Source: JAXMHB01 sp046346965 (GTDB taxonomy: Bacteria > Pseudomonadota > Gammaproteobacteria > Xanthomonadales > SZUA-5). From it: a stretch of DNA of 64,000 nt. This document shows positions 49,809-57,503 of this stretch, piece by piece; the stretch's first letter is position 1, and each line of letters begins with the position of its first letter. A program made the position numbers and the translations under genes. Location: the NCBI GenBank assembly GCA_046346965.1, contig JAXMHB010000003.1, positions 310,001 through 374,000 on the forward strand, read 5' to 3'. A model generated the notes under the pieces. It saw only the letters and a program-made list of their open reading frames with translations, had not been told where the DNA came from and searched no databases.

Positions 49809-51149
49809 ATGCGTATGCCCACAGCCCCCGTCACCGCCCAACGCCGGCGCGCCGCGCGCTGGCGCCGCCTGCCCGGCTGGCTCCTGTGGGCGCTGCCCGC
49901 CACGCTGATCGCGGGCCTCGCCGGCGCCAGTCTGCCGTGGACCCTCGCGCTGGCCGTCGCCGTGGTGCTGGCGGCGCTGGCCGCGCTGATCGCCAGCTGG
50001 CGCGAGCGCGCGCCCTCGGCGGCCCACGTGCGGGCGCTGTCGACGCTGGTGGCGGCCTGGTCCGACGCCGACTTCGCCACCTCGATCCGGGTCCCGATCG
50101 ACCCCGATCTGGCCGATCTGACCGAGGCGCTGAACGCGCTCGGCGCCCAGCTGCGCGACGAGCGCCAACGCCTGGTGCAGCGCGAACTGCTGCTCGACAC
50201 CGTGGTCCAGAACACCCCGACGGCCTTGCTGCTGACCGATCCGCGCCAGCGCGTGGTCTACGGCAACTTAGCCGCCCGCGAGCTGTTCGGGCTGCCGGGG
50301 CGGATGGAAGGCCATGCCTTCGACGATCTGATCAACCGCCTGCCCGATGCATTGGCGGAGACGCTGCGCGGCGGCCAGGACGGGCTGGTGACGCTGCGCG
50401 ACGGCGACGACGAGGAAGACGTGTTCCACGTGACCCGCCGATTGTTCGAACTGCATGGCCGGCGCCATCAGCTGACCATGCTGCGCCGGCTGACGCGCGA
50501 GCTGGCGCGCCAGGAAGTCAGCACCTGGAAGAAGGTGATCCGCGTGATCAGCCACGAGCTGAACAATGCGCTCGGCCCGATAGCCTCGATGGCGCATACC
50601 GGCAAGGTCTATGCCGAGCGCGGCGACAAGGCGAGTCTGCTCAAGATCTTTGCCACCATCGATGACCGCGCCCGCCATCTGGAAGCCTTCATCGGCGGCT
50701 ACGCGCGCTTTGCCAAACTGCCCAGCCCGCGACTGACCAGCGTGCCCTGGGATGTGCTACTGGAAGGCGCCGTGCAGGTCGAGGGCGTGCGCGTGCTGGC
50801 GCCCTTGCCCGAGGCGCCGGCCTGGGTGGACCGCGCGCAGATCGAACAGGTGCTGATCAATCTGGTGAAGAACGCCATCGAAGCCGGCTCGCCCGCCGAG
50901 GGCGTGGAGATCCAGGTGCAGGACGCCGGGCCGCAGTTTCTGCTGCAGGTCCGCGACCGCGGCAGCGGCATGCCGCCGGCGGTGCTGGAACAGGCACTGC
51001 TGCCGTTCTACTCGACCAAACGCTCCGGTACCGGCCTCGGTCTGGCGCTGGCCCGCGAGATCGCCGAGGCGCACGGCGGCCGCATCAGGCTGGCCAATCG
51101 CCCCGACGGCGGCCTCAGCGTCAGTCTGTGGCTGCCCAAACGCGGCTGA
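49809..51149 (+). CDS. NtrY-like sensor histidine kinase (orphan)
   Basis: This is a 446-residue membrane kinase: two N-terminal membrane helices (about residues 22-62), a HAMP-like part, a PAS domain (VVQNTPTALLLTDPRQRVVYGN), the phosphorylation site His 249 in RVISHELNNALGPIASM, and an ATPase domain (QVLINLVKNAIEAG, RDRGSGMPP, GTGLGLALAREI). The His box is of the NtrY type. No response regulator adjoins it. The NtrX-like regulator at 29399 has no kinase beside it, so these two are possible partners; this is inference. Confidence 0.87.
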   Translation: MRMPTAPVTAQRRRAARWRRLPGWLLWALPATLIAGLAGASLPWTLALAVAVVLAALAALIASWRERAPSAAHVRALSTLVAAWSDADFATSIRVPIDPDLADLTEALNALGAQLRDERQRLVQRELLLDTVVQNTPTALLLTDPRQRVVYGNLAARELFGLPGRMEGHAFDDLINRLPDALAETLRGGQDGLVTLRDGDDEEDVFHVTRRLFELHGRRHQLTMLRRLTRELARQEVSTWKKVIRVISHELNNALGPIASMAHTGKVYAERGDKASLLKIFATIDDRARHLEAFIGGYARFAKLPSPRLTSVPWDVLLEGAVQVEGVRVLAPLPEAPAWVDRAQIEQVLINLVKNAIEAGSPAEGVEIQVQDAGPQFLLQVRDRGSGMPPAVLEQALLPFYSTKRSGTGLGLALAREIAEAHGGRIRLANRPDGGLSVSLWLPKRG

Positions 51150-51165
51150 GGCAGCCGCGGGCCGC

Positions 51166-52302
51166 TCAACCGCGCGGAGTCGCCTTGCCTTGCGCGTAGG
51201 CGTGCAGGCTGAGGGCCGGCGCCGGCGCATCGGCGCTGTCAGCGGCGACCGGCGGGGCCGGCGCGGTGGTCCGCGCCGCCATCAGCCGGGCGGCACGCAG
51301 ACCCAGTTCACGCTCCTCCGCGCGTATGCCGCTGACGCGGAACTCCAGCACGCCATGGGCGGTGACGCGCAGGGCACGCGCACGCTCCACGGTCTCGCCG
51401 GGGCGCGCCTCGCGATCGAGCAAGGTGGCGGTGAAGCGCTCGGCCATCCAGGTCGGGACCTCGATCGCCGGTTGATCCTGGTCCTGATAGGCCAGTGCCT
51501 GTTGCCAGTCGGCGCTCGAGGCGGGCACGGCCAGCGCCCCGACTGGTTCGAAACGGACTTGCACGAACCAGCCGTCGTCGTCGGCCAGTCGCACGCGCTC
51601 ATGCACGATCCACCCCAGCGTGTGCCGATCGATCGCGCCTACCCCCATATTGGCCAGGGCCTGCACCTGCTCGGCCGGCAGAAAGCGGAAATGCCGGGGC
51701 AGATCGAGCGTGGCTTGCGCGGTTTCCAAGGTGATACGGCCATTGCGCGCCTGCAATTTGCCTTCCAGCTCACGGATCGCCAACGAGCGGATGCTCACTT
51801 CCTGGCCGGGCGCCATCGGCATCTCGGCCAGATCCACCTCGGTGCCTGTGCCCGATGCTTGCGCCGACGTGCGCAGAGTCTGCGGAGCGACCGACAACAC
51901 GCCGCCATTGGCTTCGATTTCGGCGGCCATCGCCGGATCCTGCCGGCGTATCTCTGCGATTTCCTCGGGCGAGTACTCGACTTCGTAGCCCTCGGCGTTG
52001 ATCTGCGCCATTTCCTCGTCGGTATAGGCCAGGTAATAACCCTGCTGGCGGAACTGTTCCTCGGCTCGATGCAGGGACCAGAACATCATGCCCACAGTCG
52101 CCAGGCAGGCGAAAAAAGGGATACGAATATCCGCGTCGTCTTGACCCCAGTTGCGAATCAGCACGTAAATACTGGTGGGCCAAAAGAAAAACGTGAGCCA
52201 GCCGAGCGTGCCGCCACTGGAGCGACCGATGCGCACGCACATCCAAATGTGCAGCACGCCGAGCAGCAGGTAGTAGCCCGCAAAGGAAATCAAACCGCCC
52301 AT
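51166..52302 (-). CDS. membrane protein with a DUF2167-like segment
   Basis: This 378-residue protein has three hydrophobic segments at the N-terminus (about residues 3-22, 31-49 and 62-78) and a large soluble part. The stretch ATLDLPRHFRFLPAEQVQALANMGVG with LGWIVHERVRLADDDGWFVQVRFEPVG resembles part of DUF2167 membrane-anchored proteins. The C-terminal 40 residues are Ala/Pro-rich. It starts 3 bp after the next upstream gene's stop and forms a two-gene operon with it. Function unknown. Confidence 0.6.
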   Translation of the reverse strand: MGGLISFAGYYLLLGVLHIWMCVRIGRSSGGTLGWLTFFFWPTSIYVLIRNWGQDDADIRIPFFACLATVGMMFWSLHRAEEQFRQQGYYLAYTDEEMAQINAEGYEVEYSPEEIAEIRRQDPAMAAEIEANGGVLSVAPQTLRTSAQASGTGTEVDLAEMPMAPGQEVSIRSLAIRELEGKLQARNGRITLETAQATLDLPRHFRFLPAEQVQALANMGVGAIDRHTLGWIVHERVRLADDDGWFVQVRFEPVGALAVPASSADWQQALAYQDQDQPAIEVPTWMAERFTATLLDREARPGETVERARALRVTAHGVLEFRVSGIRAEERELGLRAARLMAARTTAPAPPVAADSADAPAPALSLHAYAQGKATPRG

Positions 52303-52305
52303 GGC

Positions 52306-52656
52306 TCAGCCCCGCTCGGCGCGATTAATGCGGTCGAGCGGAATGGTGATGCGGGCCATTCCACCGTACATCTTGGCCTTCAGGCTGAGCTTTCCGTTGC
52401 GGATGCCCTCGACCGTGCCGCGTCGGGTTTCCCCGCCGACCAGCACCAGTTTCACGTCGCGACCGACATAGCTGGCGAGCGCGCCGACCGCGATGTCGCG
52501 TGACGCCGGCTGCGGGTGCCCTGCGGGCGTGCGCGCTTGCGGATGGCGCTCGGCCATGTACTGCTCGATCCAGGCCTCGTCATCGTCGGCTGCCACGGCG
52601 CCGGCAGGCACGCCGATCAGGGACGCCCATAGCAGCGCCCAGGTCCACACTCGCAT
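52306..52656 (-). CDS. small secreted protein, unknown function
   Basis: This 116-residue protein has a signal peptide (MRVWTWALLWASLIGVPAGAVAA). The mature part is acidic at first (DDDEAWIEQYMAERHPQ) and ends in a small beta-type domain (VGRDVKLVLVGGETRRGTVEGIRNGKLSLKAKM) that looks like an Sm-like or SH3-type barrel. I cannot name the family. It precedes the DUF2167-like membrane protein by 3 bp and is probably its partner. Confidence 0.65.
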   Translation of the reverse strand: MRVWTWALLWASLIGVPAGAVAADDDEAWIEQYMAERHPQARTPAGHPQPASRDIAVGALASYVGRDVKLVLVGGETRRGTVEGIRNGKLSLKAKMYGGMARITIPLDRINRAERG

Positions 52657-52782
52657 GGTCTGATCCCCCTCAAACTGTTACGTATGATGACGTAAACGCG
52701 TAGAGAGGGCCAGACCAAAGTCCGAGTTTCACTGCATGCGTCGGCCAGGGAAGCTCTTGCGAAACACGGGAGGGGCTAAGAC

Positions 52783-52817
52783 GGGACTCGGGACTCGGGA
52801 CCCGGGACCCGGGACCG
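52783..52817. repeat. five tandem heptamers GGGAC(T/C)C
   Basis: The units are GGGACTC twice, GGGACCC twice and GGGACCG once, with no spacing between them, inside the larger element. This is the third unit type after GGGAAAA and GTGAAAA with the same 7-bp period. Confidence 0.9.
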
Positions 52818-52944
52818 CCAGTTTGCGAAGCGAGTATGCGCGCCGAAGGGCCGACGGCTTGCGCCGCATTCGGCGCGTCGGCACGAACGCCTGCGAACTC
52901 GTTCGCAGGCCGGAGGGTCCACTATTCAGCCCCGTCCCGAAGGG

Positions 52945-53044
52945 TTGCGGCCAGAATCGTCCGCCGCCTCAAACCGGTCCTTGGCCAGAGAGCCGGGCTA
53001 GGCCTGCGGACCGCGCCTGGCGGCAGACGATTCTGACTCGCAAC
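52945..53044. other. long nested hairpin, candidate structured RNA or palindromic element
   Basis: The outer arms are CAGAATCGTCCGCCGC (52952-52967) and GCGGCAGACGATTCTG (53020-53035), matching at 15 of 16, and extend outward through GTTGCG and CGCAAC. Inside, CGGTCC (52975-52980) pairs with GGACCG and GGCC pairs with GGCC. Two smaller hairpins lie to the left: CCTGCGAA with TTCGCAGG (52890-52909) and GCGCCGAA with TTCGGCGC (52840-52876). Confidence 0.7.
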
Positions 53045-53241
53045 GCGGCTCACGAGACTTGATCAGAGTCCCTGCCTCGCCCCTGGCGCGCTTACTCGGG
53101 CGGCAAACAGGAACCTGCGACAGTGCTCGGAAGCGCGGCAGTGCTGGTCCCCCGCCCCCTGACCCCCGCCCCGCTTTTGTCCCGCCACACTCATGTTTGG
53201 CAAGAGCTTCCCCAAGCGGCCGGCGCATATCGGCAGTGGCG

Positions 53242-54396
53242 TCAAGCGCTCAGCGCGGCATCCAATTCGGCGATCAGATCGCCCACGTCCTCGATGCCGA
53301 CCGACAGGCGCACCAGATGGTCGTGAATCCCGAGTTCGGCGCGTCGTTCCGGCGGGACCGAGGCGTGAGTCATGATCGCCGGGTGATTGATCAGGCTTTC
53401 GACGCCACCCAGCGATTCGGCCAGACCGAACAAGTGGCAGCGCTCCATCATCCGGCGGGCGGCCGCCAAACCACCGCGGATATAAACGCTGATGATGCCG
53501 CCAAAGCCGTGCATCTGCTGCGCCGCCAGCGCGTGCTGCGGATGGCTCTTGAGTCCCGGATAAATGACTTTTTCCACCGCCGGATGGCGCTCCAGCCACT
53601 CGGCGATCTGCTGCGCATTGCTGCAGGTGCGCTCCATGCGCAGATGCAGGGTCTTGACCCCGCGCAGCGCCAGAAAGCTGTCGAACGGTCCCTGGATACC
53701 GCCGACCGCGTTTTGCAGAAAGCCCATGCGCTCGGCCAGTTCCGGCTCGTCACCGACGACGATGACGCCGCCGACCATGTCGGAATGCCCGTTCAGGTAC
53801 TTGGTGGCCGAATGCATGACCATGTGCGCGCCGTGCTCCAGCGGCCGCTGCACCATCGGCGAGCAGAAGGTGTTGTCGACCACCAGAATCACGCCGTGCG
53901 CTCGCGCAAAGGCGCCGAGGCGCGTCAGATCGACGATTTTCAGCATCGGATTGGTGGGCGTTTCCGCCCAGATCAGCCGGGTATTCGGGCGCATGGCGGC
54001 GGCCAGCGCATCGAAGTCGTTCAGATTCACGAAGCTGAAGTCCAGCCCGGCGGAGCGCCGGCGCACGCGCTCGAATAAGCGATAAGTGCCGCCGTAGACA
54101 TCGTCCATGCACACCACGTGGCTGCCGGAGTCGAGCAGATCGAGCACCGTGCTGGTGGCCGCCAGACCCGAGGCAAAGGCATAGCCGCGCGTGCCGCCTT
54201 CCAGATCGGCGATGCAGCGCTCCCAGGCAAAGCGGGTGGGATTGTGCGAGCGCGAGTACTCAAAGCCCTGGTGCACGCCGGGGCTCTGCTGCACGTACGT
54301 GCTGGTGGCGTAGATCGGCGTCATCACCGCGCCGGTGGAGGGATCGGGCGATTGACCGGCGTGGATGGCGCGGGTGGCAAGGGCGTGTTTGGACAT
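53242..54396 (-). CDS. cystathionine gamma-synthase/gamma-lyase family PLP enzyme
   Basis: This is a 384-residue PLP enzyme of the Cys/Met metabolism family. The PLP lysine is in HSATKYLNGHSDMVGG and the cofactor tyrosine region in YSRSHNPTRFAWE. It could be cystathionine gamma-synthase (metB) or gamma-lyase; the sequence alone does not decide. It stands alone, with no cystathionine beta-synthase or homoserine acyltransferase beside it. The ATG at 54396 gives MSKHALATRAIHAGQ. Confidence 0.9.
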   Translation of the reverse strand: MSKHALATRAIHAGQSPDPSTGAVMTPIYATSTYVQQSPGVHQGFEYSRSHNPTRFAWERCIADLEGGTRGYAFASGLAATSTVLDLLDSGSHVVCMDDVYGGTYRLFERVRRRSAGLDFSFVNLNDFDALAAAMRPNTRLIWAETPTNPMLKIVDLTRLGAFARAHGVILVVDNTFCSPMVQRPLEHGAHMVMHSATKYLNGHSDMVGGVIVVGDEPELAERMGFLQNAVGGIQGPFDSFLALRGVKTLHLRMERTCSNAQQIAEWLERHPAVEKVIYPGLKSHPQHALAAQQMHGFGGIISVYIRGGLAAARRMMERCHLFGLAESLGGVESLINHPAIMTHASVPPERRAELGIHDHLVRLSVGIEDVGDLIAELDAALSA

Positions 54397-54465
54397 GAGG
54401 GGTGCGCGTCAGAGAAAGGCGCAGGATAGCGGTTCGCCGCCGCGCGCTGGCGCCGGGCGCGAGGC

Positions 54466-54496
54466 TGCACAGCACACACTTTGTTCACGCTGTGCA
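54466..54496. promoter_or_regulatory. palindromic site between the PLP enzyme and M14 peptidase genes
   Basis: TGCACAGC (54466-54473) and GCTGTGCA (54489-54496) are perfect inverted halves separated by 15 bp. They lie in the divergent intergenic region and may be an operator. No further support is available. Confidence 0.3.
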
Positions 54497-54552
54497 CCCA
54501 CAGGCGCCTGCGCAGCCCTATGCTTCGCGCACTTCTTTTTGGATTCCTGCGC

Positions 54553-56271
54553 ATGCGTCTGTTGCCGGCTGTGCTTCTGGCCCTTTCCCTGCTGACGCCG
54601 GCCCAGGCGGCACGCATCGACACCAGCGGTGATCGTCCCAGTACCGAGATGCCGAGCGGCAGCGGTCCCTGGGTGGTGCGCGCCTACTTCCGCGATGATC
54701 GCGCCTTGAACCTGTTGCTGCGGCGCGCCGCGCCCTGGCGCGTGGATCGCCAGAACGGCGTGCTGCTGATCGAAGTCGACAACCGCTTCGAGTACCAGCG
54801 CCTGCTCGACGAGGGCTTCCGGGTCGCCATCGACCCGGCGCTGACGCACGCCATGTACAACCCGGTGAAGGCGCTGCCCGGCCAGATCAATGGCATCGCC
54901 GGCTACACCTGCTACCGCACCGTCGAAGAAAGCCTGGCGAGCGCGCAGCAGTTGGTGGCGGCGCATCCGGGCATCGCCGAACTGGTCGATATCGGCGATT
55001 CCTGGAAGAAGCACCAGAACAGCGCCGCGGGCTACGATCTGTGGGCGCTGCGGCTGACCAATCGGGCGATCACCGGCACCAAGCCGGTGCACTATCTGCA
55101 GGGCGGCATCCACGCGCGTGAGTACGTAACCGCCGAGACGGTGCTGCGCTATGGCGAGTGGCTGGCCGCCCAGTACGACGTCAACCCGGACGTCACCTGG
55201 GTGCTCGATCACCAGGAAGTGATCATCGTGTTCCAGGCCAATCCGGACGGCCGCAAGGTGGCGGAGATCTCCACCACGCGCAGCCAGCGCAAGAATCGCA
55301 ACGAGAACTACTGCGCCACCGGCGGCACCACGCTGGGCGTGGATTTGAATCGCAACTTCCCCTTCGACTGGGGCGGCGCCGGCAGCTCCAGCACCGTGTG
55401 CAGCGACGTCTACCGCGGCCCTTCGGCGGCCTCGGAATATGAATCGCAGGCGCTGATTGCCTATCTGCGGCAGATCTTCCCCGATCAACGCGCCGAAGGC
55501 CCGGGCGTGGACCTGACCACGCCGGTCTCGCAGGATGCCACCGGCATCTACATGGACGTGCACAGCAACGCCGGCACCACCTGGTGGCCGTGGGGCAATG
55601 TCGATGGCGTGCTCGCACCGAACGCCACCCAGCTGCAGACGCTGGGCCGCAAGATCGCCTACTACAACGGATTGACGCCAGAGCAGTCCAATGCCGGCGG
55701 CGCGATCGGCGGCGCCACCGACGATTTCACCTACGGCACGCTGGGCGTGGCGGCGTTCACCATCGAGATGGACGGGACCAGCTTCTGGCCCAGTTGCAGC
55801 ACCTACGAGGCCAGCATCGCGCAACCCACGCTGGATGGCTTTTTCATGGCCTCCAAGCTGGCGCGCGCGCCCTATCGCTGGGCGGCCGGGCCCGAATTGA
55901 TCAACCTGAGCGCCTCGCCGGCGGTGGTCGCCACCGGTGGCAGCGTGACCGTCAGCGTGCGCGCCGACGACGCCCGCTTCAACAACACGGTCGGCAGCGA
56001 ACCGGGCCAGGCCGTCACCGCCGTGGCGATCTACCGCACGCCGCCGTGGCAGCCGGGCGCCACGCCGCTGGCGCAACTGACGCCCACCGACGGCGCCTTC
56101 AACAGCACGGCAGAGAATGCCTCGGTCGCAGTCCCGGCCAGCGCGCTCGCCGCCGGTCGCCAGCTGCTGTATCTGCGCGCCACCGACGCCGCCGGCAACC
56201 AGGGACCGGTCGCCGCGGTCTTCGTGACCGTCGGCGCGCCCGATCCGGTGTACGCCAACGGCTTCGAGTGA
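54553..56271 (+). CDS. secreted M14 zinc carboxypeptidase
   Basis: This is a 572-residue exported zinc peptidase. The signal peptide is MRLLPAVLLALSLLTPAQA; an ATG at 54520 would lengthen it. An N-terminal propeptide-like region (about 20-105) is followed by the M14 domain with zinc ligands in GGIHAREYV (His, Glu) and MDVHSN (His), and the catalytic Glu in FTIEMDG. A C-terminal Ig-like domain (about 455-560) precedes the tail DPVYANGFE. The tail looks like a conserved terminal tag. Confidence 0.9.
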   Translation: MRLLPAVLLALSLLTPAQAARIDTSGDRPSTEMPSGSGPWVVRAYFRDDRALNLLLRRAAPWRVDRQNGVLLIEVDNRFEYQRLLDEGFRVAIDPALTHAMYNPVKALPGQINGIAGYTCYRTVEESLASAQQLVAAHPGIAELVDIGDSWKKHQNSAAGYDLWALRLTNRAITGTKPVHYLQGGIHAREYVTAETVLRYGEWLAAQYDVNPDVTWVLDHQEVIIVFQANPDGRKVAEISTTRSQRKNRNENYCATGGTTLGVDLNRNFPFDWGGAGSSSTVCSDVYRGPSAASEYESQALIAYLRQIFPDQRAEGPGVDLTTPVSQDATGIYMDVHSNAGTTWWPWGNVDGVLAPNATQLQTLGRKIAYYNGLTPEQSNAGGAIGGATDDFTYGTLGVAAFTIEMDGTSFWPSCSTYEASIAQPTLDGFFMASKLARAPYRWAAGPELINLSASPAVVATGGSVTVSVRADDARFNNTVGSEPGQAVTAVAIYRTPPWQPGATPLAQLTPTDGAFNSTAENASVAVPASALAAGRQLLYLRATDAAGNQGPVAAVFVTVGAPDPVYANGFE

Positions 56272-56490
56272 GACGCTTGCCCCGGAAACGCGATTGGATT
56301 GAGAGGCTTTCCGCAAACAACTCCAAATCCAACACATCCCGGGATTCCGAACGGCGCGATGTGTCAGAATCGGACCAACGCAGGCCACCGTCTTTGCGTC
56401 GGGCAACAGAGGCGCAGCCGGTGCCGACGTCGATGTGCCGAATGAACCGCCCTGCGAGCCAGAACCCTTCAGATCCAGAAGACTAAATAC

Positions 56491-57363
56491 ATGTCATCAA
56501 CCAAACTAGTTGCACACGGAGTTGGAACCGCGCATCCGAATGGACATTTCTACTCGCCGGTGTGCGATCCGGATGATTTAGCGGCTCGCCGAAGCGAGAT
56601 TTGGCCCAATCCACCCAAGCCTTGCGAGGGGATTGACTTCAATGACGCGTCGCACATCTTCGTTCTGGACGATCTTTTTCCTCGGTTTATTGCAGACTAT
56701 GACTATCCAGAGCAGGGGCGAGATGATCGTGATCTCGACTTTTTCTACACTCAAAATTCCCAGTTTAGCTGGTTAGACTCGCGGACACTTTTCGTGCTGA
56801 TGCGCGCACTTAGGCCGCGCAACATCATTGAAGTGGGATCTGGGTACTCATCGCTGCTGATGGCAGATGTTAACCAGCGTTTTTTGGATGGTTCCGCCAA
56901 TATTGTGTGCATCGAACCCTATCCGAGGGAGTTCCTGGCTCGCGGTATTCCTGGTCTATCCAAAGTGTTCGTCCAGCGGGTGCAGGATGTTCCTCTCGAT
57001 TCGTTTGAGGCCCTCGACGAGAATGACATTCTGTTCATTGATTCGTCCCACGTGGGAAAAACGGGCAGCGACGTCAATTATCTGTTCTTTGAAGTCCTTC
57101 CTCGGTTACGCCGAGGCGTAGTGATTCACGTACATGATATTCCACTGCCAGCTGACTATCAGCAGGATTGGGCGATCACGGAGAATCGCAGCTGGAATGA
57201 GCTGTATTTACTGCGCGCCCTATTAATGTATTCGAACCGATTCGTTCCTTACTTTGGATGCAACTACGCCTGGCTTCAACACCGAGAGCGCGTCATCGCG
57301 GCGCTTAACCTTCCATCTGGTGTAGGTTTCGGCGGCGGGAGTTTCTGGTTCAGGCGAATCTAG
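56491..57363 (+). CDS. class I SAM methyltransferase, probably acquired
   Basis: This 290-residue protein has SAM-binding motifs NIIEVGSGYSSLLMADV (residues 111-127) and the downstream motif DILFIDSSHVGKTGSDVNY, as in the Methyltransf_24 group often found in polysaccharide gene clusters. The C-terminal part is aromatic-rich. Its base and codon use are clearly AT-richer than its neighbours (about half GC, by eye). No glycan genes adjoin. It starts at ATG 56491 with only a weak AGAAG site. Transfer is likely. Confidence 0.78.
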   Translation: MSSTKLVAHGVGTAHPNGHFYSPVCDPDDLAARRSEIWPNPPKPCEGIDFNDASHIFVLDDLFPRFIADYDYPEQGRDDRDLDFFYTQNSQFSWLDSRTLFVLMRALRPRNIIEVGSGYSSLLMADVNQRFLDGSANIVCIEPYPREFLARGIPGLSKVFVQRVQDVPLDSFEALDENDILFIDSSHVGKTGSDVNYLFFEVLPRLRRGVVIHVHDIPLPADYQQDWAITENRSWNELYLLRALLMYSNRFVPYFGCNYAWLQHRERVIAALNLPSGVGFGGGSFWFRRI

Positions 57364-57390
57364 TAGATTGGATATCAGAATCTGAACTCG

Positions 57391-57430
57391 CCCGGCGGCT
57401 GCGCCGCCGGGCCGGAGGAACCATTCCTCC
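57391..57430. other. two adjacent hairpins between convergent genes
   Basis: CCCGGCGGC-tgc-GCCGCCGGG (57391-57411) is followed by GGAGGAA-cca-TTCCTCC (57414-57430). They lie between the stops of the methyltransferase and the second ADOP permease gene. Without a T-tract they are weak terminator candidates for either strand. Confidence 0.5.
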
Positions 57431-57503
57431 GCCCGTCCGCGCGGGGCCTTGCCCTTGACGCAATTCCCTTCGCCCACTTCCGCGACCGGTGTGGCAACGC
57501 GGA

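Larger units (their letters stand above)
52736..53228. repeat. 493-bp hairpin-rich element bounded by inverted repeats
   Basis: The 585-bp gap 52657-53241 holds no gene that I can support. Its ends are imperfect inverted repeats: 52736-52766 (ATGCGTCGGCCAG then GGAAGCTCTTGC) and 53194-53228 (reverse complement ATGCGCCGGCCG, then GGGGAAGCTCTTGC). Inside are five tandem heptamers, a C-rich tract near 53147-53185 that partly complements them, and several long hairpins. It resembles a non-autonomous repeat element, but no transposase is nearby. Confidence 0.65.
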
